Source: Paramecium tetraurelia (lineage: Eukaryota > Ciliophora > Oligohymenophorea > Peniculida > Parameciidae). From it: DNA of 64,000 bases. Under the pieces are notes generated by a model. The model was given only the letters and a program-made list of their open reading frames with translations, had not been told where the DNA came from and made no database searches. This document shows, in pieces, positions 34,344-47,396 of the stretch (positions are counted from its first letter, which is position 1; each line of letters opens with the position of its first letter). The translations under genes were made by a program, and so were the position numbers. The stretch lies in NCBI RefSeq assembly GCF_000165425.1, contig NW_001799155.1, positions 185,241 to 249,240 on the forward strand, read 5' to 3'.

Positions 34344-36377
34344 TCATTATTAAACAGAAGATTGTCTTCTAGGTTGTTTTGATGATTGTGAAGGTGCCAC
34401 TATGTTATGTGAAATCAATAGCATAGGATTAAATAAGAGTGATTATCTAAGCTATTTGACCCCATTTATTATTGATTCTCTATCTAAAATTTAGTTTGAA
34501 GTTGTCGATTAGTTTCTATACAAATACTCTTTGTTAAACTTGATTTATTGTTCTTATAAATAATAATACCTATGGATTATGTAGGATTATACAAGATTTG
34601 GGTCTAACTTAAATTCTGGGAATATTTCATAAGCAATGTACTTACCTAGTGAATCAACATCAGGCACATTAAAATTCTGTAATTTATTCTCAAATAAAGT
34701 CTTAGATTGTTTTGACAATTCTGTTGCATAAATAGATAATAAATGTAACATAGTTATATCCTTTCTAGTATCAAAGATTTATTATAATTGAGCCTAAATT
34801 TGAAATTAAGAGAAATATGTTTCTAAAAATGGTTTGCTTATACTGAACATCAAAGTGGATTTTCCATAATTTAAATTTAACTTAACAATTTTATGTTTCA
34901 AATTTTCATCCTCCATTTCAATTTATAATTTAATTTATTCTGGATTTTTTGAATGTTATTGCACATTCAAGATCTAAGCATAAAATTCCTAATAAATCCT
35001 TTTTATTTGATTGATATAATAGATCTCTATTGTTTCTACTCCCTGAATATTAAAAAAAATAGAACATAAATTATTTAATTGCACTGCAGCTTATGTTGCC
35101 TCTTCAAAAGGTTCAAGAATAGTGATGATATTCTTATAGAGTTCAGGAAACTTTTAATAATAATCTATTAATTGTTGGCATGGACTTACCCTAGACTACT
35201 CCATCATCAGCACCTTATGTAATAATTCTAATTTATTGTCTTCCTCAACAACATAGGGAGGCTCATCATAGTATTGCATTAATTATCGAACACAGAATAT
35301 TGGTACCCAGGGATGATCTGAAAACATTAAACTAAATGCCATATCTCCTGGTTATTAGGCAATCACATTCATTGCTAATCTATTTCTAATTTATGCCTAA
35401 CATGTTTCCCTCTTATTTTTAGCAACATACGCTACATTAGTTAATTGCGAAACAAATTCTTCTTCATGTTTACTAAACTAAGATTCAAGTATCTTTAGAT
35501 TTGCTTCCAATTCTTTTACATTTTTTTTTAATTTATAAGAGTCATCTCGACCTTCAGTTTTAATATCCTCATTAATTAATCTTTCCAACTCTGTTGCCTT
35601 AGCCAATATTTTCTCATAATTAGCTTATAATTCATAATACCTTTATTTTTCCTTCATAATTGCTGTCTCAAACTCTTAGGTCATTTTTACTACTCTATTT
35701 TCAAAATTATGTACTTATGTTTTTGCATTTGATAACTTTTTTTATAATTTTGTCACTTATTCAATAATATATTTGTTACTTCTATCCAAACTGAACTACA
35801 TTGTTAAATCCAGCATAAAAACACAATATTTCCAGATATACTCTATACATTAAGATAATTTCTTATTTTGGGGGATTAAGAATTTAATGATGCTCTCTAT
35901 GTCTCCATTAACTATTTCTATCAATTTCGGAATTGCTGTGATATTATATTTCTTGTAGGGATTCAAATCATCAGCTACTCCTAGAATATTTGAATCATCT
36001 TTTTAAAACAAGGGTTCTATTATTTCTTAACTTATTTATTCAAGTGAACTAATTAATTGGTATTCTAATTCCTGTTATGTGATACGATGATGAAATTAAT
36101 AACTATTCTGATAATGCTGTAAATTTATAGAGTTTATTATTTCTTTTGGCATGTATTATAAAGAATTAAGTATCAAATCATGAATTCTTTAATCTGAATC
36201 CGATGGCATGAATTCTTAAAGTTTTTGCTCTACTTTCCAATGTATTCTGCTAGTTCTTATTTTCGGAGTACTTTTCACTTTATTTTAAGGAGTAGATAAA
36301 TCGGGTACAGTTCTAACTAATTTGATCTAAGGGGTTGATTTTCCATTAGAAATTTTCCACACTGACTAGGTGAACAT
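34344..36377 (-). CDS. coiled-coil protein, hypothetical
   Basis: About 660-670 aa. It starts MFTQSVWKISNGKSTP at 36377 and ends with a Gln/Ser/Arg-rich tail and TGA at 34344-34346. Residues ~230-330 are a strong coiled coil (ITKLQKKLSNAKTQ-type heptads, MTQEFETAIMKEKQRYYELQ, ATELERLINEDIK, VKELEANLKILESQFSKHEE). A conserved-looking globular part follows (DMAFSLMFSDHPWVPIFCVR, QLMQYYDEPPYVVEED). One 25-nt intron is at 35165-35189 and another, with length 3n+2, is unresolved. No known domain was recognised. A cytoskeletal or ciliary protein would fit, but this is not shown. Confidence 0.65.
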
Positions 36378-36535
36378 TAATTAATTGATGTAATATTATT
36401 TATTATAAATATTTGATTAATTTATGCAGTTTGATCTATTATTAATTGAAAATCTGTCCATTCAGTATAAATGAGTGATAATGCTGATCATAGATTAGAC
36501 ACTTTAGTATTATAATTTTGTTATTCTTATTTATC

Positions 36536-37049
36536 TCATTCATATTTCGGCTTAATGACACCTACATTATTGTAATATTCATCATGAATTTGCGATCTGT
36601 CCGTATAAGTGTGAGCAAAAATAAATGCTGATCCAAAAACTAAGAATGAATATCACTTGAATCTTTTCCAATTTGATTTTGTAAGTATCCTTACTTGAAA
36701 ACAGCCTTGTTCTTAGGTCTAAAGAGAAAACATCTAAAAAATACTAATATTATGTTGGAACTCAAGTAGTAGTTTGTCTGTAAAAATAGGAAACAGGAAT
36801 AAACTAATCAAATATAAAGATTGTTACGTAGAATAAGCTAAAAACTATGCCGGATGCAGCGAAATTGAGAATCCATTCATACTTAAACGTGTTCAATTTA
36901 TCAGCATAATGCATCTTTCTTTCACTTAGTGCTTCATTTATATAAAATTTATAGAGAGGTTGATCATAGAAGGACTTTTCCACCGTGGCGATATATCTCT
37001 TCTCTTGATCTTAATTTGGAATAGGCGGAATCTAATCTTCAAATCCCAT
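36536..37049 (-). CDS. small membrane protein, hypothetical
   Basis: Roughly 145-160 aa encoded in two or three exons. The N-terminus (MGFEDQIPPIPNQDQEKRYI) is soluble and charged and is followed by SFYDQPLYKFYINEALSERK. One hydrophobic helix is clear (WILNFAASGIVFSLFYVTIF) and a second is likely (FGSAFIFAHTYTDR). The C-terminus is HDEYYNNVGVIKPKYE. The layout of a two-helix hairpin with a conserved tail resembles accessory subunits of ciliate mitochondrial respiratory complexes, but I cannot name it. Intron borders in the middle are not settled. Confidence 0.5.
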
Positions 37050-37313
37050 AGTATAAATTTTATTATTTTTAATATATCTCAATAGCCCATGATGAATGAT
37101 TATTTCTCTTAGTCTATAGATTAGTGTTAGTACATTTCAAGAAGGTTATGACAGTGGAATCTTAAATCTTAATTAACAAATTCTCATAGTGATTTTATCT
37201 TCAACTCTGAATTATATATTAAAATCAGCAAATTTATACTTAAAATTAATAAAATAAATCATTTATTTGAATAATCACTCCATCCACTTAGAGTTAGGTT
37301 CTGTTTTTAGGAA

Positions 37314-38022
37314 TCATTATTAGTTTATCTTTGTTTTACTTTACTTTTTGGGACTATACTATGATAATAATGATTAATTGTTTATTATCTGTTTGATGTT
37401 TAAGTGTAATTGTATGAATTTCTATTTATTTTCTATTAGACATGAGGTTAAATCACTGTTATTAGAGTTTCTTACTTGAGCAATTTAAATTCTTCCAAAT
37501 ATTGACTCAATTGCATATCATTATAACGAAAAGAGGCTGGCTTCTGTTCTGTGTAATTGTTATTGCGTACATCAATAACAGGGGTTTCATTTGCTTTTTT
37601 AGTAATTAATCTTTATGTCTATGAGATTGGATTTACTAGTATTTCCTTTTGTGTAATTGGTTTAAGCTTTCCTAAACCTGACTGCCTCTGGAGAAACATG
37701 TTTTTGGAGTTTAAATCTAGGACTGTTGAGTTTCGGTTGAGAAGTTCTTTAGTTTTCTCGAGTTCTTTACTGAGTGGCTTCTGCAAGTTGCACTTCTGTA
37801 ATTGAAGCTTATTGATTGAAATGTTTTGAGCTCGTATTAATTAGAGATTATAATTTTACTAGATTTAATATGTGGTTGGTCTAGGTATCCTATATGATAT
37901 CTATTGATAGTATTAAGTTAATAGTCCTAAAGGTGAATATTAGGATTTAATTTAGCATTAGTTTTTCTCATTTTTTGATAATGACTAAATAGATTCTTAT
38001 CATTAAATTCTTGATCAACCAT
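37314..38022 (-). CDS. hypothetical basic Gln/Lys/Asn-rich protein
   Basis: 219 aa with introns of 29 and 20 nt; with them removed the length is an exact codon count. It starts MVDQEFNDKNLFSHYQK. A short helical stretch (KPLSKELEKTKELLNRN) is followed by disordered basic sequence and a C-terminal helical part (YNDMQLSQYLEEFKLL). No family was recognised. Low complexity makes both function and exact splice sites uncertain. Confidence 0.5.
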
Positions 38023-38359
38023 TATGGACTAAATCTTATTAGTTAAAGCTTACTTAATCCTAGTTATTCATATTATTTATAATCTATGGATATAAAGTAA
38101 AATAAATTTAATAGATGAACTAGTGAAAAAGTGCATTATAAGAATTACATGAGGGGAATAAAATGATAATAAAATATATATATTGAGGAGAGAATAAATA
38201 TGAACATTAGTCGAATAATGGCAGCTACTTACTATTTTAGATAAAATAATTTTTTAAAGAATGATCTAGATAAGAATGTTAATACATTTGCAGTATGCTA
38301 TTAATCATTATACTTTAACTACATGATATATATGTACATTTTATAATATAGAGTAATCT
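38023..38359. other. intergenic region
   Basis: About 340 A/T-rich bases between two minus-strand genes. It holds the 3' flank of the cyclin gene and the presumed promoter of the small Gln/Lys-rich gene. No coding frame or structured element was seen. Confidence 0.5.
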
Positions 38360-40417
38360 TCAAAAGCTTTTGTTTTAAGTATTTAAATACTATTGCTTTG
38401 AAATTTGTTATTAGCCTCCTCTTTGTAATCTTAAAACAGTAGAGATATCTAATTGTTTGAGAGCATAACTTCTTTATTTTTTATCAGCATATGTTCTTAA
38501 GATGAAATATTGTTTTGCATATTCCCCAGAATTTACATAGAGATGATATTCGATTAATTTCAAGAAGACCCTTTCCATCTCATTTATTTGTAAAGTTGAA
38601 AATTAGGGTAAAACCTTTGCAAAATTATTATTTTCAAATGATTCATCATCCCATATTTTAGATGCCATAATCAATGACGTAAATAAAATCTTCTACCAGT
38701 TGAAACAGTTTAATTCTAAGCCTTAATTATAGTTTAGCAATCTGTTTATGTAAATCATAGAGATGATTGCCACTTCCCTTTCCATTTTGGTAGTTGTCAT
38801 TATATTCTTACAATAGTTTTATATTATGTCAACATTTGGAATATAATTAGTCATCGTTTTATCAATAAACACTTTATTAAATAATAGGTAATCTTCTAAA
38901 TTATAAGATGTATCAACTGAAAAATATGATTTAGAAACTTATTCGCTATTATATATTTACTTAATATACTTATTATCCTATTCTTGTACTTAAAAATAAT
39001 CCCCTTATTCCTATTCAGTCTATAATTTTGATTATTCACTTTGATCTGCATTTTGGATCTATTCAGTGGCAACATCTTCACTCCCATAATATTAATCTGT
39101 AATTTCAGGCTCTATTATTGCTTCTCCTAAGTAATCTTAACAATTTGTCTGATCTACCTTTGATATATTGACTGTTTGATCATTGTTTTCTTCATCTCGA
39201 CAATCCTCACTGTATCTCTCTTTATTGGCTACTATGATAATGACTTAATACTTCTGGATTCGAACTCCTCGTATTAATCAGACTCCTTGAAGATTTATTG
39301 TTGAATTTCTTAGATTTCATTTTCGAGATATCTTTGTTACTCCAAATCAACAATGGATATCATTTTTTACAGAGTAATGCTTACACAATAACTAATCTCC
39401 TCAATATCAATATTGATCAAGGTGGAAGCTAATTTTCCATTATCAAATGATTAATACATCAATTAAATCTAATCTTACTATAACTGAATCTCTGCTCCTA
39501 TGCTATTTTTTGAATTGATTTATAATAATTTCTTCAATAATTTATTGTCTTTCTCAGCGTTTTGTTTGATCATTGACTTTTTCTTAATAGTTTATTTAAT
39601 TTTCACTATAGGAATATTATTAGTTTTTGATAATGATTTTGGAATTTCTTTAGTTATTGACAGAGAACTACCATGAGTAGCTCCTTAATTGGGAATTAAT
39701 TGTTAAGTTAAACTATCGGAAAATTTAGGACTTTTGTCGTTGTTTCCATTAATAGAGCGTCTTTCCAATTTTGGTAATACTCTTGGTTTAATGACTCCAA
39801 TCTCTTAGAGAGGAGAGAAATGTTTGAGAGATGCTCTTCGATTGACTGGCTTCAGTATTTCAATATAAGGTTCTCTTGTTTATTCAATCTTACTGTGGGA
39901 ATTAAATTATTAAGGCAATGTATTTCTGTTTTATTAATTGTAAGTTGGGGTTTATGAATTTTAGACATTATAATTATGAGGATTGTAATGATCGTTTAAA
40001 TATTTAAACAAATCTAAAAATTTTTATTTATGTCCAGGCAGTAATCTAATCTCTTGTAGTATCTGGTTTTATAAATCTATTGGTTATTGAGCTAAGGTTT
40101 ATAATCCACCTAAATAGCCTCTTAATAATAATTTATGTGCATATTATTATAAATTGTATTCAAACAATTATCTAATATGAATAGATCTCTCACTTACTTG
40201 AACAACAAACTTTCCTTGATATCAGTGAAATCAGATCTATATGATACATGGCTACTGTATTCTGAATCCCTATTTGGTTGTTCTATGATATTGTTGTCAT
40301 TTGTTACTTTTCATAGATTTTTTTTGATTACTCGGCACTGTGGACTTCGCATTCTAGATTTTATTAACGTAGCTCTTCATACGAAAATCATCATCCCATT
40401 TTTTCATTTTATATATA
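38360..40417 (-). CDS. cyclin-Y-like protein with long N-terminal extension
   Basis: About 660 aa. Introns of 25, 26 and 20 nt were placed and one more remains. The last ~200 residues match cyclin Y: TNYIPNVDIIQNYCKNIM, EREVAIISMIYINRLL, SLIMASKIWDDESFENNNF, INEMERVFLKLIEYHLYVN, then YAKQYFILRTYADKK. Cyclin Y partners in animals are CDK14/CDK16 (PFTAIRE/PCTAIRE kinases), with roles in membrane-linked Wnt signalling and in cilia or sperm. The N-terminal ~450 residues are ciliate-specific: a helical section (AHKLLLRGYLGGLQTLAQQP, LLPGHKQKFLDLFKYL), a Ser/Pro/Lys-rich middle and an acidic Gln-rich stretch directly before the cyclin box. The start ATG at 40417 was chosen because the frame stays open through MKKWDDDFRMK. 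Confidence 0.8.
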
Positions 40418-40465
40418 TATTTATAAATATATATAATAATAATCATAGTAATCAAAAAACATCTT

Positions 40466-40863
40466 TCAGATGACTCTATGCTATCTATCACTCCCCAAAT
40501 GACTTTGTCTATATGCAAGTTTAGCCCTTTTGATATTTTTAATTATATTTACCAATAATTTTTATTTGGTGACAGCGTAGATTCATTTCGAAACTTGAAG
40601 TAATCTTCATTTGAATCCAGTTTGAGTTGGAGATCTTTTTTCCGGCTACGAAAACATTGACGACTTTCAACCCTGTTTTCAATCGTCATACTATAATTGC
40701 ACACATATCCAACGTCCTTGAGATTAATTGATAACAATCTTTCAACTCTTATCGCATTTCTTTGCTTTATTTTCTCCAAATTTCGAATATCCTATTCTAA
40801 CTTCTGAAGTATCGGCTTAGTTCTCTATTAAGGCTTTCCGTTTACAAAAGTTTACAGTTTCAT
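40466..40863 (-). CDS. small hypothetical protein
   Basis: 123 aa with one 26-nt intron near the 3' end; the remaining length is an exact codon number. It is basic and helical: LQKLEQDIRNLEKIKQRNA near the N-terminus, then a segment LSINLKDVGYVCNYSM and a charged tail. No domain was recognised. It lies 48 bases upstream of the cyclin-Y-like gene on the same strand. Confidence 0.55.
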
Positions 40864-41918
40864 GTTATAATAACTAATTATGAATGATTTATTATTCTAA
40901 GATCTAATATCATATATAGCAAATTATATATATTATTAATAAAAATGTATTCATTTTTAATGCTTCACTTTATGATAGCAATAGTAACATTCCTAATATA
41001 ATCAAATTTTATCTCATTTAACATCATTTTAATTTCTATGATTTTACAACTCACGATAATGCTATCTCCTAACTATGATTTTGGTCTCATTGAGTGAAGT
41101 ATCATTTATTATCTTATTATAAATATTATATATGAATAAATTACATCAAAACATATCATCATAATTTAATGAGGTTAAAAGTATTTGGCTTATGAGTAAT
41201 ATATCTTAAATTAATATACTATTTGATAAGCCAATCTTAAATTTGAATGTATTTTTGTTTGGTAGAAATTCAATCACTTATAGTACTTAAAACAAGAATA
41301 ATTAGAACTATATTCGAATAAAATGATAATTAATTTAATTCTTTGATAGTATACAAGTAGCTAACTTAATCTTGCTTAATCAATTGAGTACTAAGTAGGA
41401 TCACCAATATTCCATTTATAAGTAATCCATTCTAAATTTATATAAAGTTAGTATCGTAAATAGTTTAGATCTTTACCTATTTCAATCGACATCCATTTAT
41501 TATTGAACGATATTTAGTATCTGCGTATTAGTTTAATCAATATCTTGATATTGTAATTTGGGTATTTAAGTAGTTTGTGCTACAAAAAGATAATATTTGA
41601 TATCATTTTTAATTTTTGTATTTTTATCATAAAATAGATGAGAATTAATAGTAAAAATGTTTATTAAAATCATATTCTTAATTAATAATGATTGTATCAA
41701 TATATATAATATATGTATTATGCAAGCTGATTTAATAGATTTAACCCAGTCATTTATTTGATGAATAACCAAACTTGATTATAATTTGATATTATAAATT
41801 ACCTAATTATTGAATATTTAAAAGTAGGGTAAGTAGTAATAATCGATGAATGCAAGAGTGATATCTTATAATTAAAGATGTTTATTTATAAAAATATAAT
41901 ATTGATTGAAAAATAATT
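40864..41918. other. 1-kb intergenic region, nothing recognised
   Basis: The largest gap in the window. A/T-rich on both strands with no protein-like frame under the ciliate code and no tRNA-like cloverleaf that I could see. Both flanking genes have their 5' ends here (one minus, one plus), so it is a divergent promoter region. Its length is unusual beside the tens to a few hundred bases elsewhere. Confidence 0.5.
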
Positions 41919-43541
41919 ATGAGATCCAACAAGAAACATGGCACAGTACATGCTGATAATCAATCTAAGTTGTCAGTTGGATAGATTATAGCTCAGAAAT
42001 TTAAACTGATAGATAAGGTTGGACAAGGGAGTTTTGGGATGATATATAAGACTGAGAATTTGGAGACGGGAGATATCTTCGCTACAAAATTTGAGAAGAG
42101 AGAGGAGAATTCGAATGGGATGAGTCTGTTGGTGAGAGAAATAAAAGTTTTGATAGAGGTATAAGAATTTGAAGGTAATATACTAATCGATAAAGGTTTT
42201 CCGTAGATCGTATTTTATGGGAGAGATGAACATTACAATTACTTTATGCAAACGTATTTGGGTTAGAATTTGGAACATCTTCTGAAGCGGAGTAATTATA
42301 AGTTTAGTTTGACAACCGTGTGTAGGATAGGAATGAATTTGATTGATAGATTAAAATTATTGCATTCTAAGAACTTGATTCACAGGGATTTGAAACCAGA
42401 CAACATGTGTATAGGTTACGAGGACGTAGACCAAATCTATTTAATTGATTTTGGGTTGGCAAAGTATTATCGAGATTAGAATGGCAATCATATACCTTAG
42501 ACTGAGAAAAGAGGAATAATCGGAACAGCAAGATATGCCAGTTTGACTGCTCATTTAGGTACGATGTTGTGAATATGAAATTATTAAGCAAAGGAATAAT
42601 CACGTAGAGATGATATCGAGAGTTTGGGATACGTATTGGTCTATTTGGCAAAAGGGAAATTACCATGGATGAATTTGAATACTTCCACAAAGTCTGAGAA
42701 GTATCAGAAGATTAAGGAGTTCAAACAACAATTGACTTTGGAAAAGTTGTGCGAAGGATTGCCAAAAGTTTATCCTAATTATCATCTTTTAAGTGTTTCT
42801 TGAATTTATTCATTTATGCACGTGGACTCGACTTTTAGGGTGAACCAGATTATGCATTCCTGAAGGAACTGTTCTAGAAATAATTCCAATAAGAATTGTC
42901 ATCCTTGCAAACCTTGGCTACTCCAGAATACGAATGGGAGCGATTTCCAGAGATCAAGAAACGCAAGGCTAGATTATAGACTAATCAACTCAAATTAAAA
43001 ATGGGTATTATTCATAATATTTAGAAAAACTTGTTTAACAAGGTGTAGATTCTGATGCTCGTAAAAGTAGTGAAGATAAAGGTTAAGATCACAAGGGAAG
43101 TTCATTCTTGAATTTACCAATGAAAGATTTATAACTTGATTCCTTATCTCCTGATATCAAAAACAAACAGAGCAGAGTATCAATATATTTACATATGTTA
43201 ATTAGAATGTCAGTTAAAATATTTCTAGTTTTGGAACTAGTCAAATTAATAATTATTAAATAAGTTAGATAGATAAGCTTAAGAGATTCCCTACTGACAG
43301 AAAAGACTAAAGAAATAATACAGCAGATGTTTAGAAAAAAGACAGAGAGACTAGTCCAAACTAGAAGATATTTATCAAATAAACTACAACTAAAACAGAG
43401 AGGAAAATGGCATTTTTCGAGATTGATAATGATTATAGAGATTACGATCACATTGATTAGATTGCCAGTGAAGAGGTTAATATTGTATTTTCCAACATTA
43501 TACCTAATCTTGGACGTCATAAATCTACATTAGATCTCTGA
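41919..43541 (+). CDS. casein kinase 1 family protein kinase
   Basis: 498 aa after five introns (21, 30, 26, 20 and 29 nt); the sum gives an exact codon number. The kinase domain follows the CK1 pattern: VGQGSFGMIYKTEN, ATKFEKRE, HSKNLIHRDLKPDNMCIG, LIDFGLAKYYRD, GTARYASLTAHL and RRDDIESLGYVLVYL. The GTARYAS and RRDD(L/I)E motifs replace the APE region and are diagnostic of CK1. The C-lobe ends with LCEGLPKCF and DYAFLKELF. The ~190-residue tail is Ser/Thr/Asn-rich and disordered, as in CK1 delta/epsilon, where the tail is autoinhibitory. All catalytic residues are present. CK1 kinases are greatly expanded in ciliates; the target is unknown. Confidence 0.92.
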
Positions 43542-43717
43542 AACATAATTATTTCTATATAAAACGTAATAAAATTATGAAGAATTCTTTATTTATCAAA
43601 TTTATATATAATGATTCAAACTTAAGCATGTTACTAAGTAATAATAGAATATTGGAATTAAATAAAATAATACTAATTCTCTTATGGATTTGTTTAAATG
43701 TATAAATATTAAATGAA

Positions 43718-45619
43718 TCAAATTCCCAACTCTTAAAGAGACTCAAATACATTCTAAATATCCAATTCAGCTACTGATTTCGGTGATACTAATTAGCTCT
43801 TTTGAACAATTCTATTTTGATTGAAATCCTAAATGACTTCTTCTCCAAAAGCATCAACCAATCTTCTAATCTAAAATAATGGATATATTATTAATACCTT
43901 ATTTTACAATTCCTCTCTTTGTATCTTTAATTTTCTATACTTATTCTCATATAGATAGAATAAGATTTAACTATTCACCTTTCTTGCATGTCTTATTAAT
44001 CCATCATTAGAGCGAATCATGGCAGTGATGTAAATGGGCCACATCAATAGAAAGATTATAGTGTATCTAAAAGTAAGCTCTTCATCTACTATCTTATAAA
44101 CAGTCAGCCATAAATAAAATAGAACTGTGTAAATGAAGACTGAAATAGGAACGATTATTATGGATGCCAATACTTTAAATGAGGCAACGACATCCTTACC
44201 AGATATCTTAACTTTAGATCCAGCCAAAGCACTCTTCCTTTCTTTCTCTGCATACATATTCAAGATAATGGTTATTGGAATGGTCATGATATATCCAGGA
44301 AATGCAAAGAGCAAACAGAGTATTGTCATGAAAATATTAAATCCAATTATCTAAAGATCCAAATAGATTCTCTTCTGCATTCTCATAACTTCCCAATCTC
44401 TTACACCTAAGGCTTTAAGCTTATAATTGTAAAGTTTGATTTCAGTCAACACCTAATTGACTTCGGGATGTTCTTTTAACTTGTAAAACGCTTATAAAAA
44501 CCTAAGTAAATAATATTGAATTAAACCTTTTTGTAAGCTAAAGAAGATCTTGAGGAGAAAGTCTTGTTCTATCAGGTAAATATAGAGATCTTCCTATAAT
44601 AACTGCTGATAAATGGGAATAACTTGGAGCTTGTATGGTTACTGATTTTAGTTACTATTATGAGTTAATTTAATACTTATTCTATTTCCAGTAATAATTT
44701 ACTTATTGCTTGTCTTTTATTGATAGCATAAGTATCAATCAATTATTAGCTGATTTCATAAGGAACTCCAAATTCTACAATAACTTTGGATCTGAATTTG
44801 TGTCCTTTGAAATAGTTTAATCCAACTGGTTATAATTTAACTTTGGTTTAATATTTTTAACTAGCTCCTAGAGCCATAATGCAGATTCCTGGTTTCAAGG
44901 GTAATAAGGTAGTATTATCATGTGATCCTCCTTCTGGGAATATTCCTATGCATTTTCCTTGTTTCAAAGCTAGCCAAACTTGTTCAAACATCATTGATTA
45001 ATCTACTTTTGGTTGTATTTTGTATTTGTTATCTTTGACATGAAGTTAACTTGGATCTTCACATTGAACTTTAATTTTAGTGTCGCTAATAATTTCAACA
45101 ATAAGTATAATAGTGTCAATCTATGATAATATTGCAGATTACTCCTTGTATAAGTATTGAATCATGTATTTGGCATTGTTTGGTAAATTGAGAATTTTCT
45201 GCAAACAAATAAGTTCCATCATACTTCTTTAAAATTCCACTTCCTATTTTGGCCAGATCTTATGGTCTTTCAACTGGGATTCCACCTAGAGCTTTACCAA
45301 TGTCTCCAATAATTGGCTTTCTCATGCTCTAATAATAGGATATGAGTAATACTTTGGCTGCTGCAATGAAATTGATCTTTCTTGTCATGTTGGAGATAAT
45401 TAACTAAGCATATTGTAAAGTAATACTAATGGATCAATGAATTGATTGTTATGATTTCCATAGAGTAGGATTGGACCATCCTATGAATAAAATGATGCCA
45501 TTACTTTTGGAATATTTTCTTATCCAATCACTTCGATATCTCTAAAAAATGTATGGGTAACAACTCTTGAATATTAGAGAGAAATACTTTGAGAATAACT
45601 TTGCGAATTCGTAAGCCAT
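43718..45619 (-). CDS. glycerol-3-phosphate/DHAP acyltransferase-like membrane enzyme
   Basis: About 600 aa. Four introns (22, 23, 22 and 27 nt) were placed and one of length 3n+2 remains. The PlsC-type acyltransferase domain shows the catalytic motif [11 protein letters not shown] (HX4D), [18 protein letters not shown], the glycerol-phosphate-binding [18 protein letters not shown], and [14 protein letters not shown]. The order and spacing match yeast Gpt2/Sct1 enzymes, which acylate glycerol-3-phosphate or DHAP in the endoplasmic reticulum as the first step of glycerolipid synthesis. The C-terminal part has at least three membrane helices ([56 protein letters not shown]), also as in Gpt2. 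The tail is helical and charged. Confidence 0.85.
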
Positions 45620-45779
45620 CCCTGTTAAATAATTATTAAAACTAATTGTTCTTGAAGAATCTGACTTTTATAATTAAGTATAATTGAGTTGTTAAATGTT
45701 TAATCATTTAGAATGAAATAATGCATATTATGGCAACATTAATTAAATATAATACTTAATAATTAATTATATGATATTA

Positions 45780-47300
45780 TCAATACAAATCAATTTTATT
45801 ATTGTTCTATTCATCATCATCGTGAGTTATGCGTATCTTTTGTTTCTAGAGGTTGATATTGTTCAATTATTCAAACTTTTGTAAATTGTTTAGAGTTTAT
45901 TTTTCCTATTGATTCCTGAATTATTGGAGTATTAACAAGACAAGTAGAAATAAGAATATACACAAGAGAATTTTTGATTGCAAAGACCAATGTGTTTACA
46001 ATGGGATGATACTCAGACTCAATTAGAAAGTATAATAACATTGTATTTTTGGATCTGGTTTCTCTCTAGATAGAATCTCCTTGAATCTCTCATCTATTTT
46101 TTTAGAACTCTTGCATTTCTCTTCACTCCTTATAATGCCAAAGAACAGATGTTTTCTCAATTTATTCTCGATAGGAGCATTGCACACTAAATTATAACTC
46201 TGACTGGTTGTGTTATAAAAGTTCAAACTATTATTGCTCACTTGGATTATTTGTGAGTCTCTAATGAATATCTTATTCTCTGGATCCAAGAAGTGTTGTG
46301 CTTATCCCAAACCACTGTTGTGTCTATACTTTTAATGGAAATTAGTTTGTAGAGTGATCATATTGACTTACTCCTTATTGATTATAAGAGCTATGTCTTT
46401 GTTTAACAACCCAAATCTGATATCTTGTGATTCCAGTTGTATTGTCCCTTCTGATTCCTGTGTTATATTTACTACCTCATTTAATCCAAATTGAAAATTG
46501 AATTTAAATAAACTCAATTTACCTCTCTATTAATTCAACAATTCCAGAACTGCCAAATAATCTTGATATATGTCAATGTAATGACCACTTATATTGAATT
46601 GATATAAATTAATAGGGTCAAAAGGATCATTGATATCATAAATGGAAATTCCATCAGCTACAATAAACAAATTATCATCTTGCAATATAATTTATTTGCA
46701 TCCATTCCCATATTAATGGATTATAAAATATTCATCATTGTAAGCAAACACTCCATTTTCTAAACACAAATAAATAATTTTAGTTGACATGTGCTAATAA
46801 CCCATCAGACTCTGCTTTAATTTAGATGTAAAATCAGCTGACAAATTTTCATTTATTATTTTCATATTGATAGTATCAAATACACTAACACTCTTTTCAT
46901 TATAGTAGATTATTTATCCTTCAGATGACAATACCAACAACTGAAGATTCTAGTATTGCAGATCAATTGTTTAATTCTTGGTTGTATATATTACTTAACC
47001 TTACCTTATAAAGCATTCATCAAAACATACTATATCTGAATCTAATGAATTCGATACACTCATCTGAATTGTTTGCACTGGTTTAAGTCCTATAGCTTAA
47101 TTGGACCAATAGCAATTCATATCCTCATCATTAATCATTCTATAGGGAGGATCAGGGAAGTACAAATCAAGGGATCTAATTTGATTCACGTCAAAGAATT
47201 GATGCTCAAATGTTTAATTCGGTTAAAGTGTATGTTTTATGGATCCCAAATAATGACTATCTTTTGCTGCAGATATATATAAAATTAAAAATAAAAACAT
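45780..47300 (-). CDS. type I membrane protein with lumenal beta-rich repeats
   Basis: 506 aa in a single open frame. The N-terminus is a signal peptide (MFLFLILYISAAKDSHY). The lumenal part (~25-430) consists of short beta-like segments at fairly regular spacing (LLVLSSEGQIIYYNEKSVSV, IIYLCLENGVFAYND, LFIVADGISIYDINDPFD), suggesting a divergent beta-propeller like those of LVIVD-type repeats. One membrane helix (ILLCIFLFLLVLLIL) lies near residue 450 and is followed by a basic, Gln-rich cytoplasmic tail of ~45 residues. Function is unknown; a receptor or trafficking role is inference. Confidence 0.7.
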
Positions 47301-47396
47301 TTAATTATCAAATGCATCATTTGCTCACCAAATATAATCATAATTCTCACAACAGAATAAAACCAATCGAATAATTAATTAAATATGCAAATATTA

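Noticed and set aside
37557-37805. Plus-strand 82-aa open frame
   Set aside because: It is antisense to the minus-strand Gln/Lys-rich gene, which has the proper ciliate-code frame and introns.
40300-40530. Frame of the 123-aa gene running on into the cyclin gene, suggesting a fusion
   Set aside because: A 26-nt intron gives the small gene its own TGA at 40466-40468, and the cyclin gene has a good start at 40417.
43089-43533. Overlapping open frames on both strands of the CK1 tail
   Set aside because: They vanish once the 20- and 29-nt introns are removed; the spliced tail is a normal Ser/Asn-rich CK1 tail.
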